DNA from: a virus
IMG/VR virus record: IMGVR_UViG_3300010885_017475
Location: 1-29,899 of that record
Strand: one strand, 5' to 3'
DNA: 29,899 nt
In this document: one piece after another, positions 23,248 through 29,899 of the stretch
Numbering within the stretch: position 1 is the stretch's first letter
How the letters are laid out: each line of letters begins with the position of its first letter
Program-made: the position numbers and the translations under genes
The notes under the pieces: generated by a model
What the model saw: only the letters and a program-made list of their open reading frames with translations
Told to the model about the DNA's origin: nothing
The model's database searches: none

Positions 23248-23440
23248 TTGTTTCTTGTTTTTTGTTTTTAGTTAAAAATTCGGCAGTATATTTTAAAAGG
23301 CCTACCGTTGCACCTATTACTACTAATGTTGATAATAATTGTAACCAACCATTAAAAGGTCGACTGATAACATATTCAGCATAGACTGATAATATGAACA
23401 TCCAACTTACCCATAATGGTATTAGAATATATTTCTTCAT
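23240..23440 (-). CDS. Small membrane protein (66 aa)
   Basis: 66 residues with two hydrophobic segments, about 4-21 (YILIPLWVSWMFILSVYA) and about 34-50 (LLSTLVVIGATVGLL), and a Lys-rich tail. The first could be a signal anchor. The 8-base overlap with the SPFH gene suggests coupled translation and a possible membrane partner for it. Not recognised otherwise. Confidence 0.72.
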   Translation of the reverse strand: MKKYILIPLWVSWMFILSVYAEYVISRPFNGWLQLLSTLVVIGATVGLLKYTAEFLTKNKKQETND

Positions 23441-23479
23441 AACTTTATTTTTTATACTATAATAATATGAAAATAAATT

Positions 23480-23749
23480 CTAATTTCCAAATTTTTCACT
23501 CTGTTCTTTTATATAAAGATCAATAGTGTCTTTTGTCTTTTCTAAATCTTGCAACCAATTGCCTTTATGTCGACATCTCAATATACGTTTAATTATATCA
23601 AATTCATATGAATTTAACTTAAAATCGTCTGCAACTTTATAAATAGTTGTTGATCCGATATAATGGCGTTGTGTATTATAATCCTCAATTGGTTGTACCA
23701 AATCATCTGATGTGAATTCGAATGATTCATGTAGGTTTTGTTTGATCAT
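23480..23749 (-). CDS. DUF3310-like phage protein (89 aa)
   Basis: 89 residues. H29-Y30 followed by a helical region with FDIIKRILRC (50-59), RHKGNWLQDLEKTKDTIDLY resembles DUF3310, a small phage family often found among replication and nucleotide genes. An AAAGGAG site with a 7-base spacer precedes the start, and the ATG overlaps the clamp-loader small subunit stop. The DUF3310 match is by pattern and moderately confident. Its biochemical role is not established. Confidence 0.72.
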   Translation of the reverse strand: MIKQNLHESFEFTSDDLVQPIEDYNTQRHYIGSTTIYKVADDFKLNSYEFDIIKRILRCRHKGNWLQDLEKTKDTIDLYIKEQSEKFGN

Positions 23750-24195
23750 TTTTTAACTCCTTTACACATTGTTTTTATTTCTCCGTCTGTATACCCATAT
23801 AATTTCAATAAATTAGTGCATGATGTCTGATCCATTAATTCTATGTAATCAGTTGCCTCAGATTTACTAACTTTATAATGTTCTGTTACTTGATTAATTA
23901 GTTTGTCAGAAAATTTGTCATCTTTTTTACCTTTTATGTATTTTGCAAAAGATTTATTAGTTGGTAATAAATCATGATACAAACGATATGTTTCTTGTGG
24001 TCGAAGCAATCCGATAGTATAACATTGCAATTCATTAACGATTTCAGTTAAATCTTGTCTCATTGACAACCAACGATTCACAATATATGGACTAAACAAT
24101 TTACGATCGGTTTCTGACCATTTACTCCATTCTTTCTTTTTACTCGTCACACCATCAACAAAATCAAATATTGATGCACTTTTCTTTTCTGTCAT
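23746..24195 (-). CDS. 62: Clamp loader small subunit (T4 gp62-like)
   Basis: 149 residues, beginning with SASIFDFVDGVTSKKKEWSK. SPYIVNRWLSM (about 35-45), then LLPTNKSFAKYIKGKK and HYKVSKSEATDYIELM, mirror the layout of gp62-type proteins of T4-like cyanophages (FDFV, PFVVNRxLS, a basic KY.K stretch, then a helical tail). T4 gp62 has 187 residues, so this is compact. It should bind the ATPase encoded at 24619-25545 and help open the sliding clamp. The gene order supports the call. It overlaps both neighbours as ATGA. Confidence 0.82.
   Translation of the reverse strand: MTEKKSASIFDFVDGVTSKKKEWSKWSETDRKLFSPYIVNRWLSMRQDLTEIVNELQCYTIGLLRPQETYRLYHDLLPTNKSFAKYIKGKKDDKFSDKLINQVTEHYKVSKSEATDYIELMDQTSCTNLLKLYGYTDGEIKTMCKGVKK
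23757..23763 (-). promoter_or_regulatory. AAAGGAG ribosome binding site of the DUF3310-like gene
   Basis: AAAGGAG with a 7-base spacer precedes the ATG at 23749 and lies inside the 3' end of the gp62-like coding region. It supports translation of the overlapping gene. Confidence 0.55.
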
Positions 24196-24404
24196 AACTT
24201 ATATTTCTTTTTCCATTGTTCTTCAAAGCAATCTCCAATACCTAATTCTATAACTACTGCAATCTCAGGCACACCTGGTAATTTTTTTGTTAGTATTTCA
24301 TCAATCGTTTTATTCCTAAAAGTTTTCATTTTAGTTGTTGCATTAGAACGACTAGATGTTTTAAAAACGATAGTTACATCAGATTTATAATATGGGCTAG
24401 ACAT
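24192..24404 (-). CDS. Small hypothetical protein in the replication operon (70 aa)
   Basis: 70 residues. MSSPYYKSDVTIVFKTSSRS, then NATTKMKTFRNKTIDEILTK, and an acidic/hydrophobic tail (IAVVIELGIGDCFEEQWKKK). It looks like a small alpha/beta protein. No family recognised. Overlap as TAATG with the zinc-ribbon gene and ATGA with the gp62-like gene indicates cotranslation, so a link to replication or transcription is possible. Confidence 0.7.
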   Translation of the reverse strand: MSSPYYKSDVTIVFKTSSRSNATTKMKTFRNKTIDEILTKKLPGVPEIAVVIELGIGDCFEEQWKKKYKL

Positions 24405-24622
24405 TATTTCTTTATTTTAACCGGCTGAAATTCTTCTGGAATTGCACCACAATCATCACAACGAAATACAGGTACTGGTACCATTGTATCTTTATCTCCA
24501 CCTGTAAGAAATTTTGATACTTTGTTGATTGCCATTACTTGACGAAAATACATTCCATCACATTCGCCGCATATAATCGGTTGCATATCATTTGGACCGA
24601 TATTCACATTTAGTTTACTCAT
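24404..24622 (-). CDS. Small zinc-ribbon protein (72 aa)
   Basis: 72 residues. Two Cys pairs (C18-x2-C21 and C55-x2-C58) surround FLTGGDKDTMVPVPVFRC, giving a zinc ribbon. The middle (INKVSKFLTGG, VPVPVF) is like small zinc-ribbon proteins in the replication region of T4-like marine phages, from memory. An AGGAG site stands 4 bases before the ATG. It could bind nucleic acid or the clamp loader. Joined by overlap to the gp44-like gene upstream. Confidence 0.75.
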   Translation of the reverse strand: MSKLNVNIGPNDMQPIICGECDGMYFRQVMAINKVSKFLTGGDKDTMVPVPVFRCDDCGAIPEEFQPVKIKK

Positions 24623-25545
24623 AGTTCTCCTAATAAATTTATAAACATTGCCATTATGTTAATTTCTTTATCAACCACACTAGCATCTTTAAATTGAGCT
24701 TCTGCAATAATTAATATAACAGCCCCAATATGACCTGTAGCATAGTCATCTAATGCATCGAATAGGAAAGTGTATAATGGCGTAAAATCTTTAACTTTGC
24801 TATCCGCGATAATTTGTCGTATTTTAGTAAATGAATTCTGCTTATTCTTAGGATCTTTCAATACATCAAGTATTTCTGACATATAATTAGCTTGTATAGC
24901 ACTTGCCTTATCCAATTGCAATTTACCGCCTACTACAGATGCTTGTGCTGCATTAATTGCACGACGAATATCTGGATATGATGCATTTATAATTGCAGCC
25001 ACATCTTTGATATCATATGTAACTTTATTTTGGTCTAATACATCGACTAATCTCTTTGCTACATCTTTTTTATTTGGAGGAGTTATAGCAAATGTCTGGC
25101 AACGTGATTGAATTGGATCGATGATCTTCTCAACATAGTTACATGTTAAAATGAAACGTGTAGTTTTGCTATAGGTCTCCATTAAATTACGAAGAGCTGC
25201 TTGTGCATTTGGTGTTAAGTAATCAGCCTCATCTAAAATAACAATTTTCCAACGTTTAAACCCAACTGTTGATGCGTAACGCTTAATTTTATCACGTACC
25301 GCATCTACCGAGTTTTCATCCGATGCATTAATGTACATAATATCCGCGTCAACCGAACCTGCAATAATTTTTGCCAACGTTGTCTTGCCAGTCCCAGCAC
25401 TGCCATAAAATAGCAAATGGGGAACATCGCCATTAGAAATAAATATCCCAACTTTTTCGATAATGTGTTCATTTCCTATATATCCATTTAATGTATCTGG
25501 GCGAAATGATTCTACCCATAATGTATTTTCTTGAGTTCCGTACAT
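24619..25545 (-). CDS. 44: Clamp loader ATPase subunit (T4 gp44-like)
   Basis: 308 residues, close to T4 gp44 (319). Walker A GSAGTGKTT at 48-56, Walker B VILDEAD with D105 and E106, sensor 1 LTCN (133-136), and the SRC motif at 147-149 (SRCQTF) place it with RFC/gp44 clamp loaders. A C-terminal collar domain of helices follows (about 230-308). It loads the sliding clamp at primer ends, with the gp62-like subunit encoded 424 bases downstream. The start at 25545 gives a normal WVESFRPDTLNGYIG lead-in. Confidence 0.95.
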   Translation of the reverse strand: MYGTQENTLWVESFRPDTLNGYIGNEHIIEKVGIFISNGDVPHLLFYGSAGTGKTTLAKIIAGSVDADIMYINASDENSVDAVRDKIKRYASTVGFKRWKIVILDEADYLTPNAQAALRNLMETYSKTTRFILTCNYVEKIIDPIQSRCQTFAITPPNKKDVAKRLVDVLDQNKVTYDIKDVAAIINASYPDIRRAINAAQASVVGGKLQLDKASAIQANYMSEILDVLKDPKNKQNSFTKIRQIIADSKVKDFTPLYTFLFDALDDYATGHIGAVILIIAEAQFKDASVVDKEINIMAMFINLLGEL

Positions 25546-25555
25546 ATTATATTAT

Positions 25556-26011
25556 TTATTTTCCTGTTGATCCAAAACCACCTTCTCCTCGCACTGTATC
25601 CGACAATTCTAATGATTCTACAAATTCTATTTGTGGATATGGTAATATCATTATTTGTCCAATTTTATTTCCTACTTCATATGATAATTCGGATCCGAAT
25701 AGTTCACCATTTTCAGTTTGGCTCATTAATAAATCTTTAAATCTAAGTTTAATTTCTCCACGGTAGCCACTATCAACAACTCCAACATGATTAGCTAAAA
25801 TTAATGGTGTTTTTGATATTGATGATCTAGCAAATAATAATCCTACATAACCCTCAGGAATTTCAATAGATACACCAGTACCATATTCAATGTATAATCC
25901 ATCTGGTGAAATTGCTGCAGATGTTGCTACAAGATCCATACCAGCATCCCCAATTGCTGAATAACTAGGGATAACTGCATCTGGATGTAATTTTTTTATT
26001 CTAATTTGCAT
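25556..26011 (-). CDS. dut: dUTP diphosphatase (trimeric dUTPase)
   Basis: 151 residues, full length. All five dUTPase motifs are visible: GDAGMDL (21-27), ARSS (61-64), GVVDSGYRGEI (77-87, catalytic D80), GNKIGQ (114-119) and RGEGGFGSTG (141-150). It hydrolyses dUTP to dUMP, limiting uracil in phage DNA and feeding dTMP synthesis. It is inserted between the clamp and clamp-loader genes, 10 bases before the gp44-like gene and 3 after the clamp. Nothing odd in the active site. Confidence 0.97.
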   Translation of the reverse strand: MQIRIKKLHPDAVIPSYSAIGDAGMDLVATSAAISPDGLYIEYGTGVSIEIPEGYVGLLFARSSISKTPLILANHVGVVDSGYRGEIKLRFKDLLMSQTENGELFGSELSYEVGNKIGQIMILPYPQIEFVESLELSDTVRGEGGFGSTGK

Positions 26012-26014
26012 TTC

Positions 26015-26722
26015 TTAATTCTGTAACATTACTAACCAATAAGTAGAATCAAAATCAGCACCTGTGAAATCAATTCTTGCTAATCCTTGTGTCGATACTT
26101 TAAGATGACCAGCATCTCCTCTGTTTGCAACTAATACTTCTTTCAATTTATCAGCCGAGAAACATACTGGATCGATTGCATTAACACCACCATCCATCTC
26201 AAATGAAATGTTATCTGCGTTAACTGTTGAGTAATTAATAATAAATTTAATTTTACCATTTTGCACTGTTACCGCAAAGTTTTTAGCATCTGGTAAAGCA
26301 TTTTTTGCTTTGATAAATTTGTTAATGAATTCCTCATTTACTGGAATACTTACTTCATATTCAGGTTCTGCATTGATAGACGGAACTGCCGGTATTACGG
26401 TTGTATCTGCTAACATGAATGTTGCTTGAGTACTACCCTCTAAAATTTTCATTGCATAGTTCTTACCCGCCGCATCTTTTACTTGGATCTCAATATTCTC
26501 ACCAACTGCTGATAACATTTTTGTTAATGCACCTGTGTGATTGATTCCTAATGAACCTTTCATAAATGGAGTCGTTTTCCATTGTATCTTACCTACTACG
26601 GTTTGATCTATATCTATTAATTCACACCCAACCCCAGCTTCATTTTCTTTTAAAATAACTGCCTCACAGTTACCTGCTAAGTAGTAACGGTTGATAAATG
26701 ATTGTAATTTGCTTTTTTCCAT
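26015..26722 (-). CDS. 45: Sliding clamp (T4 gp45-like processivity factor)
   Basis: 235 residues (T4 gp45 has 228). No catalytic motif is expected. The pattern of alternating beta strands and two short helices (KLQSFINRYYLAGN, VNEEFINKFIKAKNAL) and the domain repeat fit a trimeric clamp. The segment SISINHTGAL-like (LGINHTGALTKMLSAVG) and the C-terminal FDSTYWLVMLQN resemble gp45 proteins. The order clamp, ATPase, small subunit mirrors T4 genes 45-44-62. It should tether the phage polymerase and, in T4-like phages, activate late transcription. Confidence 0.88.
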   Translation of the reverse strand: MEKSKLQSFINRYYLAGNCEAVILKENEAGVGCELIDIDQTVVGKIQWKTTPFMKGSLGINHTGALTKMLSAVGENIEIQVKDAAGKNYAMKILEGSTQATFMLADTTVIPAVPSINAEPEYEVSIPVNEEFINKFIKAKNALPDAKNFAVTVQNGKIKFIINYSTVNADNISFEMDGGVNAIDPVCFSADKLKEVLVANRGDAGHLKVSTQGLARIDFTGADFDSTYWLVMLQN

Positions 26723-26734
26723 ATTGTAACTTAA

Positions 26735-27985
26735 TTAAAATTTAAAGAATGAATTGAATTTATTTGCATCGGTTGTAGAAATACTATCTCCACCGAATTT
26801 CTTATATGTTTTTTTGTATGTTGAATACACGTGCATTGCATTGTCTGGATCTGCGAACATATCATGTAATGATACAATAACATTGAATAATTCTGCTGGA
26901 ATTGCTGTTTCTAACAATTCAACATGACTATCTACAATCTTATCAACATCTTTAGCCATTTGACAATATAAATGCGTATTGTGAACTACCATACGTGGCA
27001 TACCTTCTTGTGAATATCGATCTAACCCGCTTTGTGTCTGTCCACCTAAATATTCATATGTAAAATCTCTACATGCAGGACAATCTATACTACAAGGGAC
27101 ATGTTTTGTTTTATCAATTGATACAGTGTCTTTACCTTGTTTAATATGAGTTTTTCTTCTATACTCGGCATTCTTAGGGAAATACAATTCCGTAAAAGTT
27201 TGCGTTTTATAGTTAGTCGAATGCAAATAAGTACCATATACTGGATATTGACCTGGAGATGAAGAATCTGTAGATAATTGTACACGTCCATCTGTCAAAT
27301 CATTCAATAACTTTTGCAATGTCGATAAAATGAAGAAATCTGATATTTTAGATATACCTAATAAGTGAATAAATTGTACATGGGGTTTTTCAAACTCTCT
27401 TTCTTGAAGCATAAGTGCCACAACATACATAAAATCGACTAAGCGTTTAGGACCACCAATACACCAACCATTAAATGCGAAGTCTTTGAATTTGTGATAC
27501 CAAATATTGTATTCTTCACTATAAGTACCCTGAATCACATTTAAAAACTTAGTTTTACCTGATTGATGTGTTTCAAACCATTTAAAATTGTCAAATGAAA
27601 TATCCATCGAATCTTGGAATCGATTCTCAAATGTAACACGCGGAGGAATATCTAAATTTGCTGCAACATCTGAATTGGCTTCTAACCAATGAAAGATCTT
27701 TTCACGAATGGTAGTATCCCATTTAAGTGCTCCTGTGGCAATCTGGAATCCTCCAGAATCTCCAAATACTAATACATCATCATCCAACCCAATTTGTTGA
27801 CGGAAATCCATTTTCTTGTAATGGTGACCTGCTGTAATCAAGAAATATGGATGTCTCCATTCTTCTGGGTATTCCTTTCCAAAGAATCTCATAGTAGTGT
27901 CATCACTAAACTTCGAGTCCTTCTTAAAGGCAGATACCATTGATCCTGCAGATAATGATGGATAGTATATAAACTTTTTACTCAT
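26735..27985 (-). CDS. TGT-like enzyme, probable DpdA-type DNA 7-deazaguanine transglycosylase
   Basis: 416 residues. The TGT superfamily core is seen: VFGDSGGFQ with D76, NVIQGTYSEEYN (about 149-160), FNGWCIGGPKR (171-181) and FIHLLGISKISDF. RVQLSTDSSSPGQ puts D240 at the nucleophile position. A zinc site follows (C298, C302, C305, H335 or H338). Bacterial tRNA TGT has MP-T-R after the nucleophile; here it is S-S-S-P-G-Q, as in phage and defence DpdA proteins. DpdA swaps guanine in DNA for a 7-deazaguanine. It lies between the clamp and a glycosyltransferase. A tRNA substrate or archaeosine-type role is less likely. The superfamily is confident and DNA as substrate is inferred. Confidence 0.87.
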   Translation of the reverse strand: MSKKFIYYPSLSAGSMVSAFKKDSKFSDDTTMRFFGKEYPEEWRHPYFLITAGHHYKKMDFRQQIGLDDDVLVFGDSGGFQIATGALKWDTTIREKIFHWLEANSDVAANLDIPPRVTFENRFQDSMDISFDNFKWFETHQSGKTKFLNVIQGTYSEEYNIWYHKFKDFAFNGWCIGGPKRLVDFMYVVALMLQEREFEKPHVQFIHLLGISKISDFFILSTLQKLLNDLTDGRVQLSTDSSSPGQYPVYGTYLHSTNYKTQTFTELYFPKNAEYRRKTHIKQGKDTVSIDKTKHVPCSIDCPACRDFTYEYLGGQTQSGLDRYSQEGMPRMVVHNTHLYCQMAKDVDKIVDSHVELLETAIPAELFNVIVSLHDMFADPDNAMHVYSTYKKTYKKFGGDSISTTDANKFNSFFKF

Positions 27986-27988
27986 TAT

Positions 27989-29173
27989 TTACCTTTGTTT
28001 GTTAAAATAATTATTAATTAGATGTTGACAATATTCTTTTTCATGCCATACATTGAGTTCTTCTGATATACCATTAACGATAATGTATGCTTCAATTCTT
28101 CTACCTAAATCAGCCGTATCAGCAAAGTCATAGTATCTATTATAGTCATTGTTGCATATTCGGTCTAATACCTGAACAGCATCAACAACTGAAAATGGAG
28201 AATACATACGATTCGTTGGAATAAATTCTGGGAATGATCTAAAATTTGGAAATACTACATCACAACCGAAACAAGTAGATTCTAATACCGTCCAAGAAAC
28301 ATAATCTTGAAGTGAACTATTAAATTGAATTCTAGCAGTTGCTAATTCGTGATAATATTCTTCTTTAGACAAATTACTTAACAATTTAAATCTAGGCTGA
28401 TTTCTTGCTAATTCTTCCATTGCCTCAATTACACCTGGTACCATTGATTTAAATGATTTACCTGATGTGGTTACGTGCCAAACATATGATGGATTATCAT
28501 TTAAAAATGATTCAGCAACTTTCATCATGAAGAATGGATTCTTTTCTTTATCAAATCGACTCGAATACACAATTTTATTTTCTCGCGGACTAAGTGCACT
28601 ATATTCAGGATATTTTGCTAAAGTTAATTCTTTATGCAATGGCAAAGAAACAACATGTATAGGTGCCTCAAATCCAGCTTCTCGCAATTGGTCTCTGTGT
28701 ATTGTGGATCCAACAAAGATACCGGTCATTCGTTTATCTAAACCTAATTCAAATCCACGCATCCATTTACGCATAGGCCATGTAAAATCATACTCATCTA
28801 CACTTTGTGCGTGTAGCATTGCATAAATCTCAACTTTAATGCCATATAGATCCAATGCATACAATATTGATTCGATACCCGGGTGCCAATAATCTTGTAA
28901 GAATATAACATCGCCATTAGACACCTCATCGCGATTCAACATATCTAAAAAATTGCTACATTGACTCATAGCAAATTTACCTCTACCTACCGCATCTAAT
29001 ACAGCACCAACTTTAATTTGTTGATCAGGGTCAAATTCACCTTTAACATCAATAAATTTAATTGCACCTGTTTTCTCATATGGCGCGAAGGTAGCCGGCA
29101 TCCATTCTTTACTTAATTGATAAGTATAACGTGCCTTAAGTGGTTCCAAACCGAAATAAAAGATTTTCTTCAT
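27989..29173 (-). CDS. GT-B-fold glycosyltransferase
   Basis: 394 residues. MKKIFYFGLEPLKARYTYQL opens the N-domain, and VIFLQDYWHPGIESILYALD is an acceptor-side strand-helix. The C-domain begins IVYSSRFDKEKNPFFMMKVA (201-220), a GT4-type donor-domain entry. SSLQDYVSWTVLESTCFGCD (286-305) contains the conserved Glu near the donor sugar. It stands apart from the sugar cluster, next to the DpdA-like enzyme, so it might act on modified DNA bases rather than surface sugar. That is speculative. A TATTATAGG element precedes the start. Confidence 0.82.
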   Translation of the reverse strand: MKKIFYFGLEPLKARYTYQLSKEWMPATFAPYEKTGAIKFIDVKGEFDPDQQIKVGAVLDAVGRGKFAMSQCSNFLDMLNRDEVSNGDVIFLQDYWHPGIESILYALDLYGIKVEIYAMLHAQSVDEYDFTWPMRKWMRGFELGLDKRMTGIFVGSTIHRDQLREAGFEAPIHVVSLPLHKELTLAKYPEYSALSPRENKIVYSSRFDKEKNPFFMMKVAESFLNDNPSYVWHVTTSGKSFKSMVPGVIEAMEELARNQPRFKLLSNLSKEEYYHELATARIQFNSSLQDYVSWTVLESTCFGCDVVFPNFRSFPEFIPTNRMYSPFSVVDAVQVLDRICNNDYNRYYDFADTADLGRRIEAYIIVNGISEELNVWHEKEYCQHLINNYFNKQR

Positions 29174-29208
29174 AACCTATAATATAAAATAATATTCAAT
29201 GATCCAAC

Positions 29209-29556
29209 CTATCTTTCGATAATTGCACCATTTTCCCAATCTTCCCAAACTTCCACTTTATATAATTCTGGGAATTGACCCAACAAATATTCTCCAATTG
29301 ATTCACACGACATCGGACCAAACTCTAGACATTCAATATCTCTTTCAAAATTCAATTGTAGATTTCTTTTTATTTCTCGATTCAATAAAATAAACTCTTT
29401 GTCTCGGTCCGTATGTGTTACTGTGGCATAACAACGGAATCCGAACATATGACGATGTCTATCTGATAGGAATGCTACTTCTGGAAATATGTCTTTTGCT
29501 GCAGGCCAATTGTGAAACCCTTCTAAACTAAATGTTACTACTACGCTGTATTTCAT
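29209..29556 (-). CDS. QueD/6-pyruvoyltetrahydropterin synthase-like T-fold protein
   Basis: 115 residues. H15 in EGFHNWP, and H34 and H36 in SDRHRHMFGF, are spaced like the zinc His triad of QueD/PTPS. E105 in VEVWEDWENGA fits the late conserved Glu. MSCESIGEYLLGQFP matches the T-S-E-N-hydrophobic helix region. The catalytic Cys before the HxH and the later catalytic His are not evident, so chemistry may differ. A link to 7-deazaguanine metabolism with the nearby DpdA-like gene is inferred. It overlaps the cytidylyltransferase by 29 bases. Moderately confident of the fold. Confidence 0.65.
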   Translation of the reverse strand: MKYSVVVTFSLEGFHNWPAAKDIFPEVAFLSDRHRHMFGFRCYATVTHTDRDKEFILLNREIKRNLQLNFERDIECLEFGPMSCESIGEYLLGQFPELYKVEVWEDWENGAIIER

Positions 29557-29899
29557 CTGCTATTAATTTTTTGTATTTTGTCGTCGACCACCTGTGATAT
29601 ACTCTATTTATATAATGAATATATGTACCTAAATCTTTGCCGGTAAAATCGTTACCAATATAATCATCTCCTAGGAATCTTACATCCGGATCAATTGATT
29701 GTATTAAAAATTTTAATTCAGCTTCAGTGTTATAAGTTAAAATCATACATCCGGTAACTACATATTCTAACATCTCTCGACGTTCGGTTGCTGTTAATAC
29801 AGGTTTTAACTTTTCAGGACGTTCTATTGTTGGATCATCATGCAATAAAATAATTAATTGGTCACAATTTCGTTGACACTCTTTAAACATTTTAACATA
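29528..29899 (-). CDS. Cytidylyltransferase-family protein (TagD/GCT-like), N-terminus beyond window
   Basis: The frame is open to the right edge, so the ATG at 29890 is probably internal: the codons before it read Y-V-K, and YVKMFKECQRNCDQLIILLH fits the region just after the family's HxGH motif. The 123 visible residues then show HDDPTIERPEKLKPVLTATE and RREMLEYV, LGDDYIGNDFTGKD (about 75-90) and RWSTTKYKKLI, the counterpart of the ISTS/T-x-K nucleotide-binding motif. The family activates glycerol phosphate, pantetheine or sugar phosphates with CTP. The HxGH lies outside the window. It could feed the glycan cluster or lipid-like head groups. Confidence 0.82.
   Translation of the reverse strand, partial: YVKMFKECQRNCDQLIILLHDDPTIERPEKLKPVLTATERREMLEYVVTGCMILTYNTEAELKFLIQSIDPDVRFLGDDYIGNDFTGKDLGTYIHYINRVYHRWSTTKYKKLIADEIQRSSNI

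Noticed and set aside
28467-28826. 119-codon plus-strand frame opposite the GT-B gene.
   Set aside because: Entirely antisense to a conserved glycosyltransferase, with no start signal or recognisable domain.

Overview
The window is AT-rich and densely coded, and every supported gene lies on the minus strand, so it is read from right to left. It looks like part of a large tailed-phage genome from the T4-like superfamily. The evidence is a sliding clamp, clamp-loader ATPase and clamp-loader small subunit in the T4 order (45, 44, 62), a dUTPase, lysis genes, repetitive structural proteins, and short N-terminal peptides that match the T4 capsid-targeting/prohead-protease signal. A Bacteroidota host is inferred from a Bacteroidota-style ClpS, a secreted protein with a domain typical of Bacteroidota exoproteins, and small DCGC-type phage proteins of a kind I associate with flavobacterial phages. 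No integrase, rRNA, tRNA or CRISPR array was seen, and no stretch over 300 bases lacks a gene.

Layout, in transcription order. (1) 29899-22252, replication and nucleotide module: an edge-truncated cytidylyltransferase, a QueD/PTPS-like T-fold protein, a GT-B glycosyltransferase, a TGT/DpdA-like enzyme, sliding clamp, dUTPase, clamp-loader ATPase, zinc ribbon, a small unknown, clamp-loader small subunit, a DUF3310-like protein, a small membrane protein and an SPFH/prohibitin protein. It closes with a clear intrinsic terminator. (2) 22243-20615: a PD-(D/E)XK nuclease with four Cys placed for an Fe-S cluster, a small unknown and a SLOG-like protein. (3) 20567-8646: a 12 kb sugar cluster with two large GT4 enzymes, several GT-A enzymes, a WecB-type UDP-GlcNAc 2-epimerase, an SDR epimerase, a GT9-like protein and two methyltransferase-like proteins, mostly joined by ATGA overlaps. 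(4) 8620-5049, lysis and structure: holin-like proteins, an amidase, a nucleotidyltransferase-domain protein and a repeat-rich tail/fibre-like protein. This block includes a 56-residue holin-like gene at 5049-5219. (5) 5047-1: small virion-associated proteins, a GH24 lysozyme with SH3 and LysM domains, a UVR-like peptide, ClpS, an HNH protein, a zincin-like protein and a secreted protein that runs off the left edge.

The most striking signal is that three otherwise unrelated proteins (lysozyme 3313-4287, unknown 4284-4619, zincin-like 961-1707) begin with the same ten-residue pattern, M-x-x-L-K-x-L-x-x-E followed by a small residue. This has the length and cleavage logic of the T4 internal-protein targeting sequence, which suggests a set of enzymes packed in the capsid and delivered with the DNA. 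Other notable items are a phage ClpS beside a UVR-like peptide, a DpdA-like base-exchange enzyme near a T-fold protein, and a surface-glycan-scale gene cluster.
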